From Megalonaias nervosa (taxonomy: Eukaryota; Mollusca; Bivalvia; Unionida; Unionidae), in assembly GCA_016617855.1 (NCBI GenBank), contig JAECUM010001877.1, positions 186,001 to 250,000 of the forward strand: a DNA stretch of 64,000 bases, in the 5' to 3' direction. Below the pieces are notes generated by a model. The model ran no database searches, was not told the DNA's origin, and saw only the letters and a program-made list of their open reading frames with translations. Positions 49,950 through 61,661 of this stretch are shown here, in pieces. How positions within the stretch are numbered: position 1 is the stretch's first letter; every line of letters begins with the position of its first letter. The position numbers and the translations under genes are program-made.

Positions 49950-51940
49950 TTTGGTTTCCTTGCCGGATGCAAACATGATTTAGTATTTTACCCAAGAATT
50001 CGTGTTCGATATTAAACAGTGGATGATTTTACGGATATTTGTTGGTGTCAAAGTCATTTACCAGCGATGCATTATCTACGTCCGCCTACATATCATCAGT
50101 GGTAATAAGCATAAGAAAGGAAACGGTGTCCGTGTCCAGCAACTTGATGTTGTTGCCTTCCCGAGGTTTGATCTTATCGATGTTTCGATAAGTCCAACAC
50201 ACCAACGTAGACTGACTTTGTCAGATTCTGTTTCCTTTTCTTTTACTGTGTACGGTAATGAGTCCAATGAGCATTGTCTTGTTTACTATCGTGGACAAGT
50301 TCAACTCCAATTAATTTCCAACGATTGTCCATAATCCTGTCTTACACTGTTCATGAGTTTGAAGAAATATTCCCCAAATTAGCTCGTTTTCTTTGTGCGC
50401 AGGTCAGTATTCATTTCAATGTCCGTGGCCATCCATGAGCTCTGACGATATAATTGCAAATTATGTACGTGAATTACGCAGTACGTTTTATTTCTCAACC
50501 ACTCGAGGGCATCGATAGCGCATTCAGTGCTAGTGGATAATCATTGTTGTTGCTGTGAAGCGTATCAGGATACTCCAGGAAATTTTTTTAAAAAAATCCG
50601 ATAATATTGTCTCTTTTGTAATTGGGAACGTTTGTGATTCACTCACTGAAACCCGCCAACAAGCATGGGCTGCATCACTGCCCATGTTGGCGTTTAGATA
50701 CATGATGTAACTGTTTGGGGACAGCGGAGTCAAATTCATGCACGTTTGTGTTTTTGGCGTGCACGAAGTGGTAGCTCGAAATGTAGATACTGCCACGAAT
50801 ACCACGTTCAATAAACACATGATGACCTCTGTCGGTGAGTAACTTCAAATCAACCTTGCTGTTTGATAGCAAAGCATCGCATGCCATAATGGGTGAGCAT
50901 AAATACTAAGAAGGATCGAGCTTGTACACACATCTGGCTACAAAATGCAGATCACGATAGATAATAAGGTTCTGACAACCAAATGCAGATCAGGTTTTGA
51001 ATGTTCATAGTCTTTTGTGGAAATACCTTCGCGAAACAATGAATAGAATGCCTATATCAGTGGCAAATGAGTCTCTGTAAACTTGTCCCATCCTCTGAGT
51101 TATTTGCAGAGATTTTATCCTCTTCTACGTACCAACATCAACTCTTAAGGCTTAGTTGTGCCATATCGACCGATGATTGTAAAACAGCCATTGCCATGAT
51201 TACTGACTAGCTTTTCAGGTTGGAATCAAACAACTGTAAAGGGTAAATGAACTGCAGCTGACAAAGCATATTCGTCATGCATTTTTCCATGTTGTTTGGA
51301 ATTTCGTTTGTTGGCGCCTTTGATGATGTATCGATTCCTTGCGTTATTAGGTACCCATCATACGCACGCAGGCTAGGAAGCACCCCATGGAAGTTTAATT
51401 TTGTATGGTTAAATTCGTTACTGTTGATTGCAACGCTGTGTTGCCGTTCCTTTATACAATAGTCAGTCACGTTCGTGTTAGAGGCTACCAGCGCGAGAGC
51501 AAATCCAGCAATAATAGGCAACAGAAGGCTGTTTTCTGGTGCATCTCGACGTACTTCGAGCGATTTAAGAAACACCTCAACCGAGTCCTGGCCATAATAA
51601 AACAGTGGTTGACTCAGTTTGCCCATCGCGTCTGACTAAAATATAATAAAACCCTGATGGGACCTATTCACCGACTTTCGTTGTATTTGGCTGAATATTA
51701 GTTGGAGAAGTAGGAATGATAAGACAGTCGTTGTTTGCGTAGATCATATACGGGACATTCATTTTTCGTTGCACTTCTGTAAATGTTGAAAATGTTTATG
51801 CCACGATTTGGTATGATGGTGCGCTGCAGCTTTTCTCTGATCCGTCGCAGAACAGTTATGCTCAAGAAGTAACTGTTAAGTACTAAAACATGCATGCAAC
51901 GTCTGCATGGAAATTTCTTTCATTGTGCTTATATATTTCT
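49950..51940 (-). pseudogene. Protein-primed type family B DNA polymerase remnant (Polinton II)
   Basis: Blocks in correct order on the minus strand: PLFYYGQDSVEVFLKSLE (N-terminal, ~51605); an exonuclease-domain segment LRAYDGYLI with IPNNMEKCM and a Leu/Phe/Ile-Asp-like tail (51370-51220); LPP..AFYS..EGIS..DYEH (~51040-50970); ACDALLS..VDLKLLTD..VFIERGIRGSIY (50887-50760); polymerase motif A YIMYLNAN (~50709-50686), where the usual metal-binding Asp is Asn; and motif C as LLDTDTVSF (~50142-50116), where the second Asp of DxD is Val. At least four frame changes. This is the Polinton/adintovirus pPolB, which replicates the element's linear DNA from a protein primer. The copy is not functional. 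Upstream ORF 52230-51883 may be its N-terminus. Confidence 0.85.
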
Positions 51941-52299
51941 ACATGATTCGTGGAAAGTTTTTGATCCACACCTAGTGGTACAACTGTGCAATAATAACAA
52001 ACCAATTTTAAAATGCATGTATGTTTATATTCATAGCGGAATAAGTTGCAGAACTTTATTCTAAGCAAATACATTAACAGCGATGCCAATCGTTTAAACT
52101 TACTGATATCGGCAATACGTGTGAGAAATTTGAAGTTACCAAACTTAAATTCATCTAGATGCAATTTATATTTACGTCGTTTTGCTCTCATGATACAAGA
52201 GCTCCCAATCAAAACTTCGATCGTCAGCACTTTTGAAATTTACAATAGCACGTCGGGGAACGTATGATGACATCCAAATGTAACTCGACCCACGAACAG

Positions 52300-52830
52300 G
52301 TGTTATGACTCCAGGTTTTTAAATATGTAACAGAAACGTTAAAACAACAATTTAGGTGAAATTAACAAAAAATTTTTTTCCCTACAATGCTAAACTGAAA
52401 ATTCCCAAAACACACATTATTATGAATTAAATCCCTAATAATCCTAAATGTCCTATCACAGGTACAAAAACATTAAAATGATCCGAATGAATTCCAATAG
52501 TCTTTAATGCCTTGATGTACCACAAAGATACAATCCGGAATGTCTCTGAGTTTACATTAATTCCAAAGTAATGTGTTAATTTCAAGTCAATGTTCACTTA
52601 GCATATTCCAGCGAGCAATTAATTATTAATTCCTCTAGAATAATTTCTGAACACAGTCGTTAATGATTACCACACACTGACCTTAAAATTGAAATATTTG
52701 TTTATCAAATCCATATTTATACACATTTTCACTTGACCTATAAGGTGATATTATGTTTCAAGAATGTTCTGAACTAAAACGTTATGTCAATGTGTTATTT
52801 TCAGCATACAATCGTGAACAAAAGTTAGTC
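52300..52830 (+). repeat. Dispersed repeat family R1, copy C
   Basis: Carries 'gtaacagaaacgttaaaac', '..tttttttccctacaatgctaa', 'atgaattaaatccctaataatcc' and 'cctatcacagg', then 'gtttacattaattccaaag'. It lies just beyond the presumed polymerase N-terminus of Polinton II. Copy B lies near the other side of that element. Confidence 0.5.
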
Positions 52831-53219
52831 ATTTAAGCATCATGTAACCCAAATTACCGATTAGATGACTCGGATTTTATTCGAGTCATGTACGTTTTCA
52901 GTATTTAATTGTCTAGTACTTGTAATTGAATTAGACCTCACATCATCAAACTTTCGTTTGTCGTGTGCGTTCAACTCGTGTATTGATGTTTCCTTAATTA
53001 TTAAGAAACAATATTTTCTTCCTGTTTGTGTTGCACTGGCATATCCCAGTCAGGATTGTAACACGTACAATGCTGTAACTAGTTCGACCACTGCGGACTC
53101 TTAAAACACTTCAGTCATAATGGAAAAATGCTTCAATGAAGTTAAGAGACTGATGGGAAAAAAGGCGCGCGTACTTCACTGTAATAAGCCAATATGAAAG
53201 CTACGCCATTTTAAATTAC

Positions 53220-53720
53220 TAATCCACAGCTATTTATATCCGATGAATGTAAAGTGAAAATTAAAAATAACTTACAGTGTTGTGAATGAAATCCCAAATA
53301 GTCCTAAAAGTTCAGTTACAAGTCCAAAAAGTATCAAGTATTCTAAATGGTGGAGTTCCGATTTGACAGTATCTTGAATAGTGTTGATATGTGAACAGTA
53401 TTGATGTATCTCAGTGATATAAGCCAAATTGTATTTCAATGAATTCACATTAATTCCATAATAATTAATTATTCCTAAAGTCTATATAATTCCAATGAAT
53501 AATTGAAATAAAAATATATACTGAAATAATAATTGAACACAACTAAATGATTGTCTCCACTACAGATGTTTAAGATAGGAATACATAATTATGTTGCTGA
53601 ATTCCTTATGTTACAAACTAAGACACAATTTCAGAACCAGGATGAGGGGCATTAGTTCATTTCCAGAATATTCTAACTTGTCAACAAAGTCAGGTTTATT
53701 AGCAGTCAACCAATGATAAA
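53220..53720 (+). repeat. Dispersed repeat family R1, copy D
   Basis: Shares 'cttacagtgttgtgaatg', 'aaatcccaaatagtcc' and 'agttacaagtcc' with A and B, and 'attcacattaattcc' with C. It has the same orientation as the other three copies and is separated from C by about 400 bp. Confidence 0.55.
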
Positions 53721-54548
53721 TCATGTGGGCCAGAATTTACAAGGGGGCAAAGCAATGACCTGAACTAAAACACCATCAAATTTGTAGACGAGTTTACATC
53801 TACACCTTCAAAGGTCAAATGGCCACATGAACATGTTTACCCAAACTAAAAGTGCAACCCACTATCCTGAAACTATATAATGTTTTTACAAAAATGACCC
53901 TTTACGATATATAATCATAAATAAAAAAAAAATGAACACTTCATATACATATTCATATAGCTTAATCTTGAACAGTATCTATATAAAAGTCATGGTAGAA
54001 AACTGAATGCCACATTTTATGTAAATATGCATTTTTAAATAATAGAAACTGTATAAGATGCTACTGCTATAATGAAACACGTAATAGAGTTATAAGTTGT
54101 CTCATGCATAACACTCATGCCACAAGGTTTTGTAATCATCATCCAAAGTAACAAGTACATGTGTCCTTAATTGCTGGGTCATACACTTTATGAAGGAATG
54201 GTTATACGATTTTAATGAACAAAGCAACAGTCATGTGAAAGAAAATGTAACGGTCAACGAAACTGACACGGGACCTACGAGGAAATCATTAGCAATTTAC
54301 ATCCTGCCATATGTCGTCCTGGTAAGCTATCTGTTCATGAAAGACCATGTGAATGCACTATGTCATACTCAATTAATTCACTCACCAGCCTACACATTTT
54401 ATGTATTTGAAATGCAACATCCATCATCTTCAGATCTTCAGACTGTGCAGATTTGATGCATTTTAAGGAACCTATTTTATGGATTTTATGGACAATTTGT
54501 AACAGTTAATGTCCCCATTTAAATGTCTTGCCATTAAATTATATATAA
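53721..54548. other. No recognisable feature
   Basis: The plus ORF 54190-54456 (88 codons, one hydrophobic stretch) has no known similarity or supporting context; I do not call it a gene. Confidence 0.35.
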
Positions 54549-54825
54549 GCGGGTAAACGGAACCCATCGCCTTGCCTGCACGCACCAGCCCATATTTCGT
54601 CACGACTAAGCACGCATCACCAAAAAATGATGGCGCTGAATCGATGTTATATGCATTCATGCGTAACAGACACACTCGCATGACGACCTGGTAAGTAATT
54701 CTCATCTATCTACACAGTCGTTCCGGATTCCTATGAAAGAAATCAAGGTATACAGGCTTAATTATACAGAATATGGAATATGGGCTGGTGCGTGCAGGCA
54801 AGGCGATGGGTGCCGTTTACCCGCG
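54549..54825. repeat. 48-bp inverted repeat, one mismatch, 181-bp spacer
   Basis: 54549-54596 ('gcgggtaaacggaacccatc' through 'cagcccatatt') is the reverse complement of 54778-54825 with a single mismatch. The arms are unusually G+C-rich for the surroundings. The right arm is followed by 'ggacctgggttcgaatctcc', close to a Pol III B box, so the arm may be the head of a tRNA-derived SINE of which the left arm is a partial inverted copy. Confidence 0.9.
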
Positions 54826-54966
54826 GACCTGGGTTCGAATCTCCGTTGAGTACGAATTAAAAATTCTCTAACCTGTATGATAGTATTATTTGTATTAAAT
54901 ATTAATTCTGCCTACTATTATGAAGCATTCTTCTATAGAATTGAGGAATAGCACTTTACGTTCTGT

Positions 54967-54974
54967 CTGGTGTA

Positions 54975-55045
<71 letters not shown>
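54967..55045. repeat. (TA)n microsatellite, ~79 bp
   Basis: A pure alternating ta tract; it can extrude as a cruciform, and its length in the assembly may be unreliable. Confidence 0.97.
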
Positions 55046-55046
<1 letters not shown>

Positions 55047-55281
55047 CAAAAAAATGTACACAAACATGTAAAAGCTAATGTTATTTATCTTGCTTGCACT
55101 TTACCTATGTATAAATATCAAAATTTCTTTAAAGAAAAAGCTAACTAATGCAACATTTCACAAGCTACCATAATTAAGAGGCCAGTGATTCAGGTTGGTA
55201 GAAGGTTTTAAATTTGTAATACCATGAACATGTGGTTCCAGTGAGGCTCACAATTATCCTTAATAATATATACCATTTAGT

Positions 55282-55309
55282 GTAGAAGAATATGCCAATA
55301 TTCTTCTAC
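55282..55309. repeat. Perfect 12-bp hairpin
   Basis: gtagaagaatat / atattcttctac with loop gcca. No associated gene, and no T-run that would suggest a terminator. Confidence 0.8.
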
Positions 55310-55399
55310 TAATTTCTGACGAACATTGTAGCACACACTCCTAAGTTTCATTTACAATTTGAGTGCTACAATAATGCGGCTTTACGATGGTGTTTTGTT

Positions 55400-56000
55400 T
55401 TTTTGCTGTGCAGTTTAAATGCCCTTACGATTCGGTTTTATTCTGGGTTTTGCTATGCAGAAGAATTCTGCAAAGATCCGGTTTTCCGCTCTTTGTTTCA
55501 ATTATGTAATGATCCGTCTTACCCTGGCTTTTGCTGTACAGTTTGAATGCTATAATGTTCTGGTTTTACGGTGGGATATTACTGTATTGTTTGAATGCTG
55601 CTGTGATTTAGTTTCATGCTTGGCTTCTACTGTACAGTATGATTTATGATTTTTTTTCTTTTCTGTTGAGATGCATGCCCGGTCTATGCATTATTGTGTG
55701 ATAAGATAAAAAGATTTGTATACAGTAAGTGCTTGACATGTACAAATGATGCCAAATAACATGTGGATTTTACCTCTCTATGCCATTTGTATTATCACTA
55801 ACAAATGTAGTACGTAACAAATAAGTGGTTTTTAGTCGTATTTACCTCTAGTGTCACGAACTCATATAGTACGTCAGTTAATAAATGGTTTCTGCCCCTA
55901 TTTATATCACGAACTCATATATTAAGACACATAATAAATGTTTTTGCCATTTATATACCAATAGTATCACGAAGTCATATAGTGATTCAAGCCATTACTA
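55400..56000. repeat. Two degenerate tandem arrays (48-bp and ~60-bp units)
   Basis: 55400-55645: about five units with 'ctgtacagtttgaatgct' and '..tggttttacggtggg..'. The 48-bp period is 16 codons and produces the ORF 55419-55649. 55835-56000: three units with 'atcacgaactcatatag' and 'taataaatggtttctgccc'. Both are strongly diverged and not coding. Confidence 0.7.
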
Positions 56001-57125
56001 GATTGAAATTCTCTAGTAGTTATATGTTTGAACTGGGGGATAAATATGACACTTGGGGGGTATACGAGAAATCCTATGTTAAAGTGGCCCCTAGGATTAA
56101 CATGTTAATGGTGGCATGGGGTCAAAAGTGTGTATAGGGACAGTGTTACAAGTGAGTGATCTCAATGGGGGTGACAGAGTAACATTGATAGAGTTGAAAT
56201 GTAAAAGACGGCACTATGGGCAAGTATGGGAAATCCTATGTAGATTTTACCATATGTTTAATGACAATGGGTTTATAGGATAAAAGGTGTTATGGGGTCA
56301 ACATATTATATAGGGACATAGGAAAAGGTAATGGTAACGTTCCAATTGTTGTTTCTATATTCTATGAGAATGAGAAAGGTAAAGTGAAATGTTTTAGATA
56401 CAATTCAAACACATATACTATGCAGCACCTCCTTTGTGTTACAATCCAACACATCATATATACAATCCAACAACAACTTTATGTGTAGTGTTCCTACACT
56501 TACTATCAGACAAAACTGGAAGTGTTAAAATGAAGAAGATGAAATCTCACAACAATACTATCACATTGCCTCTACCATCGAAAATGCTATACTCTTAGCG
56601 TAGAGTTTAAAAGAAGGAGATGAAATGTCACAAACATGCAATCAAAAACCTATAGACACTGTTAACAATTCTTTTACCGCATGTCTTTTGAATGGTGTAC
56701 GTGTGGGAGTGTCTGAGTCTTTATGTCAAAGTATAAAAAATCAAAACAAAGCAACTGTGGGTGGTCAGAATGACAAATGCTCCGCTTTGTATGACTAAAT
56801 CATGAACATGATGGAAAACATCCCTTTGATTTGGCAACGCGATCATGACCATGATCAATAGAGGAAGGTAAAAGATCCAATGTTCTTACTGATTAAATAA
56901 AACCACATGACACCACCATTTCAAAATGAAACATTTTTAATTACATGTAGAAGCATCTCAAACACAAAATACAAATCAACAAGCTAACAATTTTAAACAG
57001 GAACGTATTTACAAGGGTACTAACGTTGTGGAATCGAACTCGATGGACACAACGTTTTATAGCTAAACACAAAAGTTAGCTATAATGTTCACAAAACAAT
57101 CTTTCTACTTAATCATCGCTTTTAG
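56001..57125. other. Repeat-like, no gene
   Basis: Between 56030 and 56330 two ~165-bp stretches share 'gggaaatcctatgt', 'aacatgttaatggtgg'-like and 'atggggtcaa' blocks, so a diverged duplication is present. The rest, to the protease remnant, shows nothing. If element I has a terminal inverted repeat on this side it should be here, but its partner would be outside the window. Confidence 0.4.
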
Positions 57126-57129
57126 AGTA

Positions 57130-57440
57130 CTCAGGATTAAAACTAATCAATAAATGTTCTAAGGGATATCAAAGACTGCGCTGATGAAGAAAATACATTC
57201 AATAATGTCCACACAAAATGGAATCTGTTCCTTGTTATCTCACATTATTGAATCGAGTCGATACAGCATTTCTTCCCATAAAGTCAATGAGGTCTTCTTC
57301 CAAAAGCGATGATCCATAAGAATCAAAATAGTCCACACGGTGATAGTTGGTACTCAATGGGTTCCTGGTAGATGATTGTCGTCTGTGTTGATGACATAGG
57401 CTTGAACGTCTTTTGCAAACAGCACAACATTCCCGAGAGA
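57130..57440 (-). pseudogene. Adenain-like cysteine protease remnant (Polinton I)
   Basis: Reading right to left: FAKDVQAYVINTDDNHLPGTH, where the catalytic His is followed at once by a stop (57356-57354). After a frame change come RVDYFDSYG (57336-57313) and LEEDLIDFMGRN. Then, after a further stop, CGHY with the catalytic Cys codon at 57213-57211 and another stop at 57201-57199. Order and spacing are those of the adenovirus-type protease of Polintons. At least three stops and one frameshift make it a pseudogene. The ORF 57718-57518 just upstream may be its decayed N-terminus or a separate small gene. Confidence 0.85.
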
Positions 57441-57993
57441 AGTGTACAAACTTTGCGTCAGAAGGTAATGAAGTTCCCAGGTATCCATTTGTTCACAGGT
57501 AATGATGAATCGTCAGTTCACACCCGACTTTTTTCCTGGAAAATGTATGTCAAGTAAGTCACTCTACGGTTTTTCTCTGTGCTCTGTTGCAAGAAAACTT
57601 CGATGCATTGTATCTCCAGAGAAGTCAGTGGAGGAAAGAAATGGTCACTCAAGTCTTTATAGCACTTATTCAGCACTTTATCATCGGAGATCACACTCTG
57701 AACATCATCCGGATACACTTACAATCTCTCTTCTTGACTCAGCATCATATATTTATCGAGTTGAATCAGCCTGGGGTGATCGTTTTGACATAAAAAAAAC
57801 ACAGCTAGGTCATTAGCAAAACAGGAGACACTGTTGGTCTTCTTCTGGCCATATTGATATCATGACTGTCTCATTGTCTTTCTCTCTGTCTTCTTGTTCT
57901 GATGCAAAGATATCCTCGTCGTCCATATCCAGTGATTGCAAGTATTCCATAGCTTCTAATAGTCTAGAATCACTTCTCTCAACTGTTGATTTC

Positions 57994-59208
57994 CAGACTA
58001 TTGAAGATTATCTGCATACAAGATGACGCTCGCCGTGTTGGTTAGAGCTAGTCCAAACTGAAATTGTTGTCAGGATGTTATAGGGTAGAAATGCCCCTCG
58101 TCGCTGGTTTGGTCAGGAGTGAAATCAAAGGCCTACAATGCATAACCTCTTGCATAATCGTTGCACGAAGTACTGTGGCAGCTGTTGATGCCTAACTGCC
58201 CTGTGGCTTCATAGCGGGACAAGTAACATCTCAAGTAAGTTTTCTGGGTCAAGTTAGGTTCGAAGGGCCTGGTCCACACGATCTAACCATCTCGAGTGAC
58301 TTCTATCTTGGACACGTTGTGTGTTGAAACTAGAAAGGATTCTGATCGATGGCTCCGTTGACGGGTGAATCGCTGACGATGCCGATGAGAAAACGTTAGG
58401 GTAACTGTCCTAGGAAAAGATGATCTTCGATCGTGGATCACAGACCAGAGACAATGGTGAAGGTTTGCTCTGTCCCTCGTCATATCGGGTACTCGGCTGT
58501 CGTTCTGCTCAAAGTGTGTCTTGATATCGTTTCCCACATTTGGTAAAACATTCAAACGGTGCACACAGAATCTGGCTTTTTTAATCATTAGCGTTTGCCA
58601 ACAAATGGAAAACGGTACTCCTTCGATTCAGTCTCAGGTGTACATCCACAACGTTCAATAGATACTTGGCTTGCAACAATATGTATAAATGCAAACAATC
58701 CATCAGTTCTAAACTGCTCCCTTGTTTGATTTAGTTCCCCACATTGTGAGGATCGTCATCCCCATCTGCAACCAGAGCTGAGTCGTTGAACTTCTACAAA
58801 CTGTTAGGTTCTCATACAACGGAAGCATCCAGAATTGTGTTCTTTACTTCCATTCCGTACGTCAAGGGTAAGTATCCATGATGTTGACCAGTTTGTTATT
58901 CAAGTACAAATCCACTTCATTGAACAACGAATGCATGAAATTGCTTACGGTAGTCACTCTGGCACCTGGATTGTTGTTCTCCGTTTTGAGAACGTTGACT
59001 ATGAAATACAAGTGACTGTTATTCTATCTTCGGTTTGTCGTTTGATTTCAAATTCGATAGGAGCAGCGGTAGCCAAGTATGAAACGGGATGAAATTCTAC
59101 CAATTGGGATTCTTGCATCGTCATCATGATTGGTGGCATGTCAAACAGATCTAGTCCTGACTTTGAACATTTGCAAGAATCTCTCTGCATCATTTTCATA
59201 ATAACCAA
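57994..59208 (-). pseudogene. Polinton capsid protein remnant, F54H12.2-like (Polinton I)
   Basis: The N-terminal ORF (59208-58999) has SGLDLFDMPP..VEFHPVSYL..APIEFEI, the start signature of the family often labelled 'uncharacterized transposon-derived protein F54H12.2'. A middle piece lies in ORF 58588-58283. The C-terminal signature is at 58190-57995: CNDYARGYAL, a stop at 58135-58133, AFDFTPDQ, GHFYPITS, a stop, then FGLALTNTASVILYAD. Both ends of the protein and its expected length (about 400 codons) are present. Frame changes and stops are scattered through it. The family forms part of the Polinton virion shell; whether it is the major or minor protein I leave open. Confidence 0.8.
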
Positions 59209-59624
59209 ATACGTCCAATTATCAGGCTGTTCATCTTTTCTTATTAATTCTCAAAACTTGTTGAAGAAATCTGAAGGGTTTCGACATCTGTAGCGGCCTA
59301 GTACTTGAAGTGGTGTAGAAGAGGAAGGAATGTCTCAGCCAGCAGAGTGCAGTGCATAAAGAGGTACTTCTTGTCGAACCAAAAGGTCTTGTCAAGTTTG
59401 AAGTAACACATTTTTGCCTGCTCGAACAAAGGCTTCTTCGGGACTTTGTTTGTCAAATGATGAAAGTTTGAAGGAATTATTTTCCTTGCGTCAAAGCGGC
59501 ATCTTGTAATGCAAGCAATCCTGGAATCACCATCGGTTTGAAGATGGGGGTTACCTTACAAAAGCATATCTCCTATATCATGTCCTCCATGTCTAGCGAC
59601 TCCTTGGTACACAGGATAGATGAC

Positions 59625-60130
59625 TTACAAGTCTCTAGACAATCGTTTTCGAGAATTAATATTTTGTCCCAGTTCTACTTTTATACCACTCTTGACATCG
59701 TCATAAGACGACTTACTGAATGAAAAAGGATAACGTGGAGGTACAAATTCACTCGGAACGTGATACGTGTTTCCACCCTCATCGTACGCAGGAACGGCAG
59801 AATCTACTGTGAAAGGAATTATTCTGAGTAACGGAGCGACTGTTTTACCCACCTCGTTGTTCTCCAATACGTCTGAGTACACAACTTCAAATTCATTCCT
59901 TTGTTCTTTTCGACAGGTTCACAAAAATACTTAAATTATTGCGTTTAGGTATACGTTCTCTACACCAAACCCATGGTGGTTGCTTTGGTAGTTCCTAAAG
60001 AGAGGAACTCTGAAATGAAAAGCTAGCTCTTGTGTTCAGAGGCACGATGTTCATTTCTTGGCATGGTAGATAACTTGTAATCCAAGAATTAAAACTCGGT
60101 GGATATCCTTTCCAACGCACTTCCACTTAT
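59625..60130 (-). pseudogene. Second Polinton structural protein, C-terminal remnant
   Basis: ORF 59882-59625 reads YSDVLENNEVGKTVAPLLRIIPF, then YHVPSEFVPPRYPF.. and ..SGIKVELGQ. A terminal segment with a V-Y-(C/S)-D-V..VG....PLLR pattern followed by a 'VP..' strand is how another Polinton structural protein of invertebrate elements ends. Upstream, in another frame, are pieces such as FRNYQSNHHGFGVENVYLN. Its position beside the capsid gene agrees. The N-terminal part cannot be followed with confidence. Confidence 0.5.
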
Positions 60131-60599
60131 TTCAGTCCGCGTTTGTCAACTCTTCATGTTATTCGATCGAGAATGCTTTCGATATCTTACACGCCGTCTT
60201 CTTTTCGGTCACTCGTTGTAACTAGAGCAAGCAAAAACGTCCTTTTAGCACTTCACCTTTCATATCTTCCAACTTATAGACGGGAGTATCGCGACCATGT
60301 ACTCGTTCAGTGACTCGAAACAATTCGGTTGTCCCTGTAGGTAATTGACTTTTGTCGAAGGTGTGTTAAATTTTTTCAATTCGCATCCAATTTCCTGTCG
60401 TTAAGATTTTATGTTCCTTTGGGCAGATGGGGTCGTTCCATACAAGAGATCAAACACTACCACTTCTTTGTCTGGGGTTACTTTTTTCGGTTACGCATCG
60501 CTACGATAGTGCGATTGATTGTAAGTTTTGACAATATGTGTTTACAATATGATGTACTTGATAGTGTGTTGATGTGTAAAATATTTCAAGATGCGTTCG

Positions 60600-61150
60600 T
60601 TTACAGTTTCTGAAAACATTCCACAACACTGGCTTTCGTTTTGGGAATCTCTGTGGGGAAGACATGACTGTCTTTTTCTTCAGCTCATTTGATAAGCTGG
60701 CTTACGAAAATCAGTGCCTTGGTCTGTTTGCCATCCAAGAGGGTGACGACCATTTGTTCTTTTAAAAACCCTGTTGAAATCTCGTACTGACTCGGAACGT
60801 GCTTTAGAAGTCAAAGGAACGACTCAAGCGGATTTTGAAAAGACGTCGATGATAAAGCAAATACTAGGTACCACGACTGTACGTTGCCAAAAGAGCGACA
60901 TGTGCTAAACTAGCTTGCCATTGATGGTCGATGCCCTCCACTTTGGTGTGATTTCTGAAAAGTTCGTCCAATAGGTTTTTGTAACGTGTACATCGCTTTT
61001 TCTTGTAGGCATCGTCGTACTTCAAGTAAACGTACACTTTCACATTTAGTTTTACAATTTTTGGTCTCTTCTTCCAACCACGGCATGGGCAGGATTGTAG
61101 TAAATGCTATCTAAAAAGGGCTGTCCACGATGACTTCTCAATAAATCACC
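60600..61150 (-). pseudogene. Retroviral-type integrase remnant (Polinton I)
   Basis: Pieces in order: a YYNPAHAV segment (~61105) as found before the core in Polinton integrases; KNLLDELFRNHTKVEGIDHQWQASLAHV (61000-60900), where the position of the first catalytic Asp (QWQADL in relatives) is Ser; and, in a different frame, GRHPLGWQTDQGTDF (~60745-60706) with the second Asp kept (60724-60722). At least two frameshifts and several stops. The rve-type integrase inserts the linear element DNA and gives Polintons their short target duplications. Confidence 0.8.
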
Positions 61151-61200
61151 CAGTGTTCACCGATGCTACTCTTCGATTCGTATGGTTTAGAGAAAGGGGC

Positions 61201-61661
61201 TTAACGTGTCCGACGAATCTCAGGTGTAGTTGGTTGTAAAGAGGTAATATTTTTCTTGCTATCCCTTTTGACGTCTGTCTTCCTATCGATTTCTTGTTCA
61301 TTTCCCGAAGAAGGGGTAGACATCATCTTCTTCACCCAATCTTTTATTTCTTCTCGTCGGGGATTAGGGCAAGATGTCAACATGGAAGCGGGTGCCATCG
61401 GAGTGGGTTGGGTGCATGCTGCGTTTGAAACACTTCTCGTGCGTCCACTTCTTCTTGCAACCTTGCAGTAGCGTCATTCTTGGTCACTTTGTGTGGTTGG
61501 TTTTTCATGAGAGTCTTCAAATCTCTCATAGTGGATTTTGCTGTTTCATCTAAAGTTTTCTGGTGAAAGAGATAAAGACGTTGCAAGACTTGGCCGTACC
61601 CTTGCGATTTTTGTCCGTTTCTGACAAATTGGTGCGATTCATTTAGGACTGTATTTCTCAT
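61201..61661 (-). pseudogene. Small Polinton-associated ORFs
   Basis: ORF 61661-61377 contains a GYGQVLQRLYLFHQKT segment, similar to a Y-x-Q-x-LQRYL pattern that I associate with a small conserved Polinton protein of unknown role. ORF 61398-61201 (PNPRREEIKDWVKKMM..) overlaps its end in another frame and may be its continuation after a frameshift. Hydrophilic, with helical heptad-like spacing. Confidence 0.35.

Noticed and set aside
50002..50334. 110-codon plus-strand ORF
   Set aside because: It is antisense to the polymerase motif C region, whose minus-strand reading gives clear family motifs.
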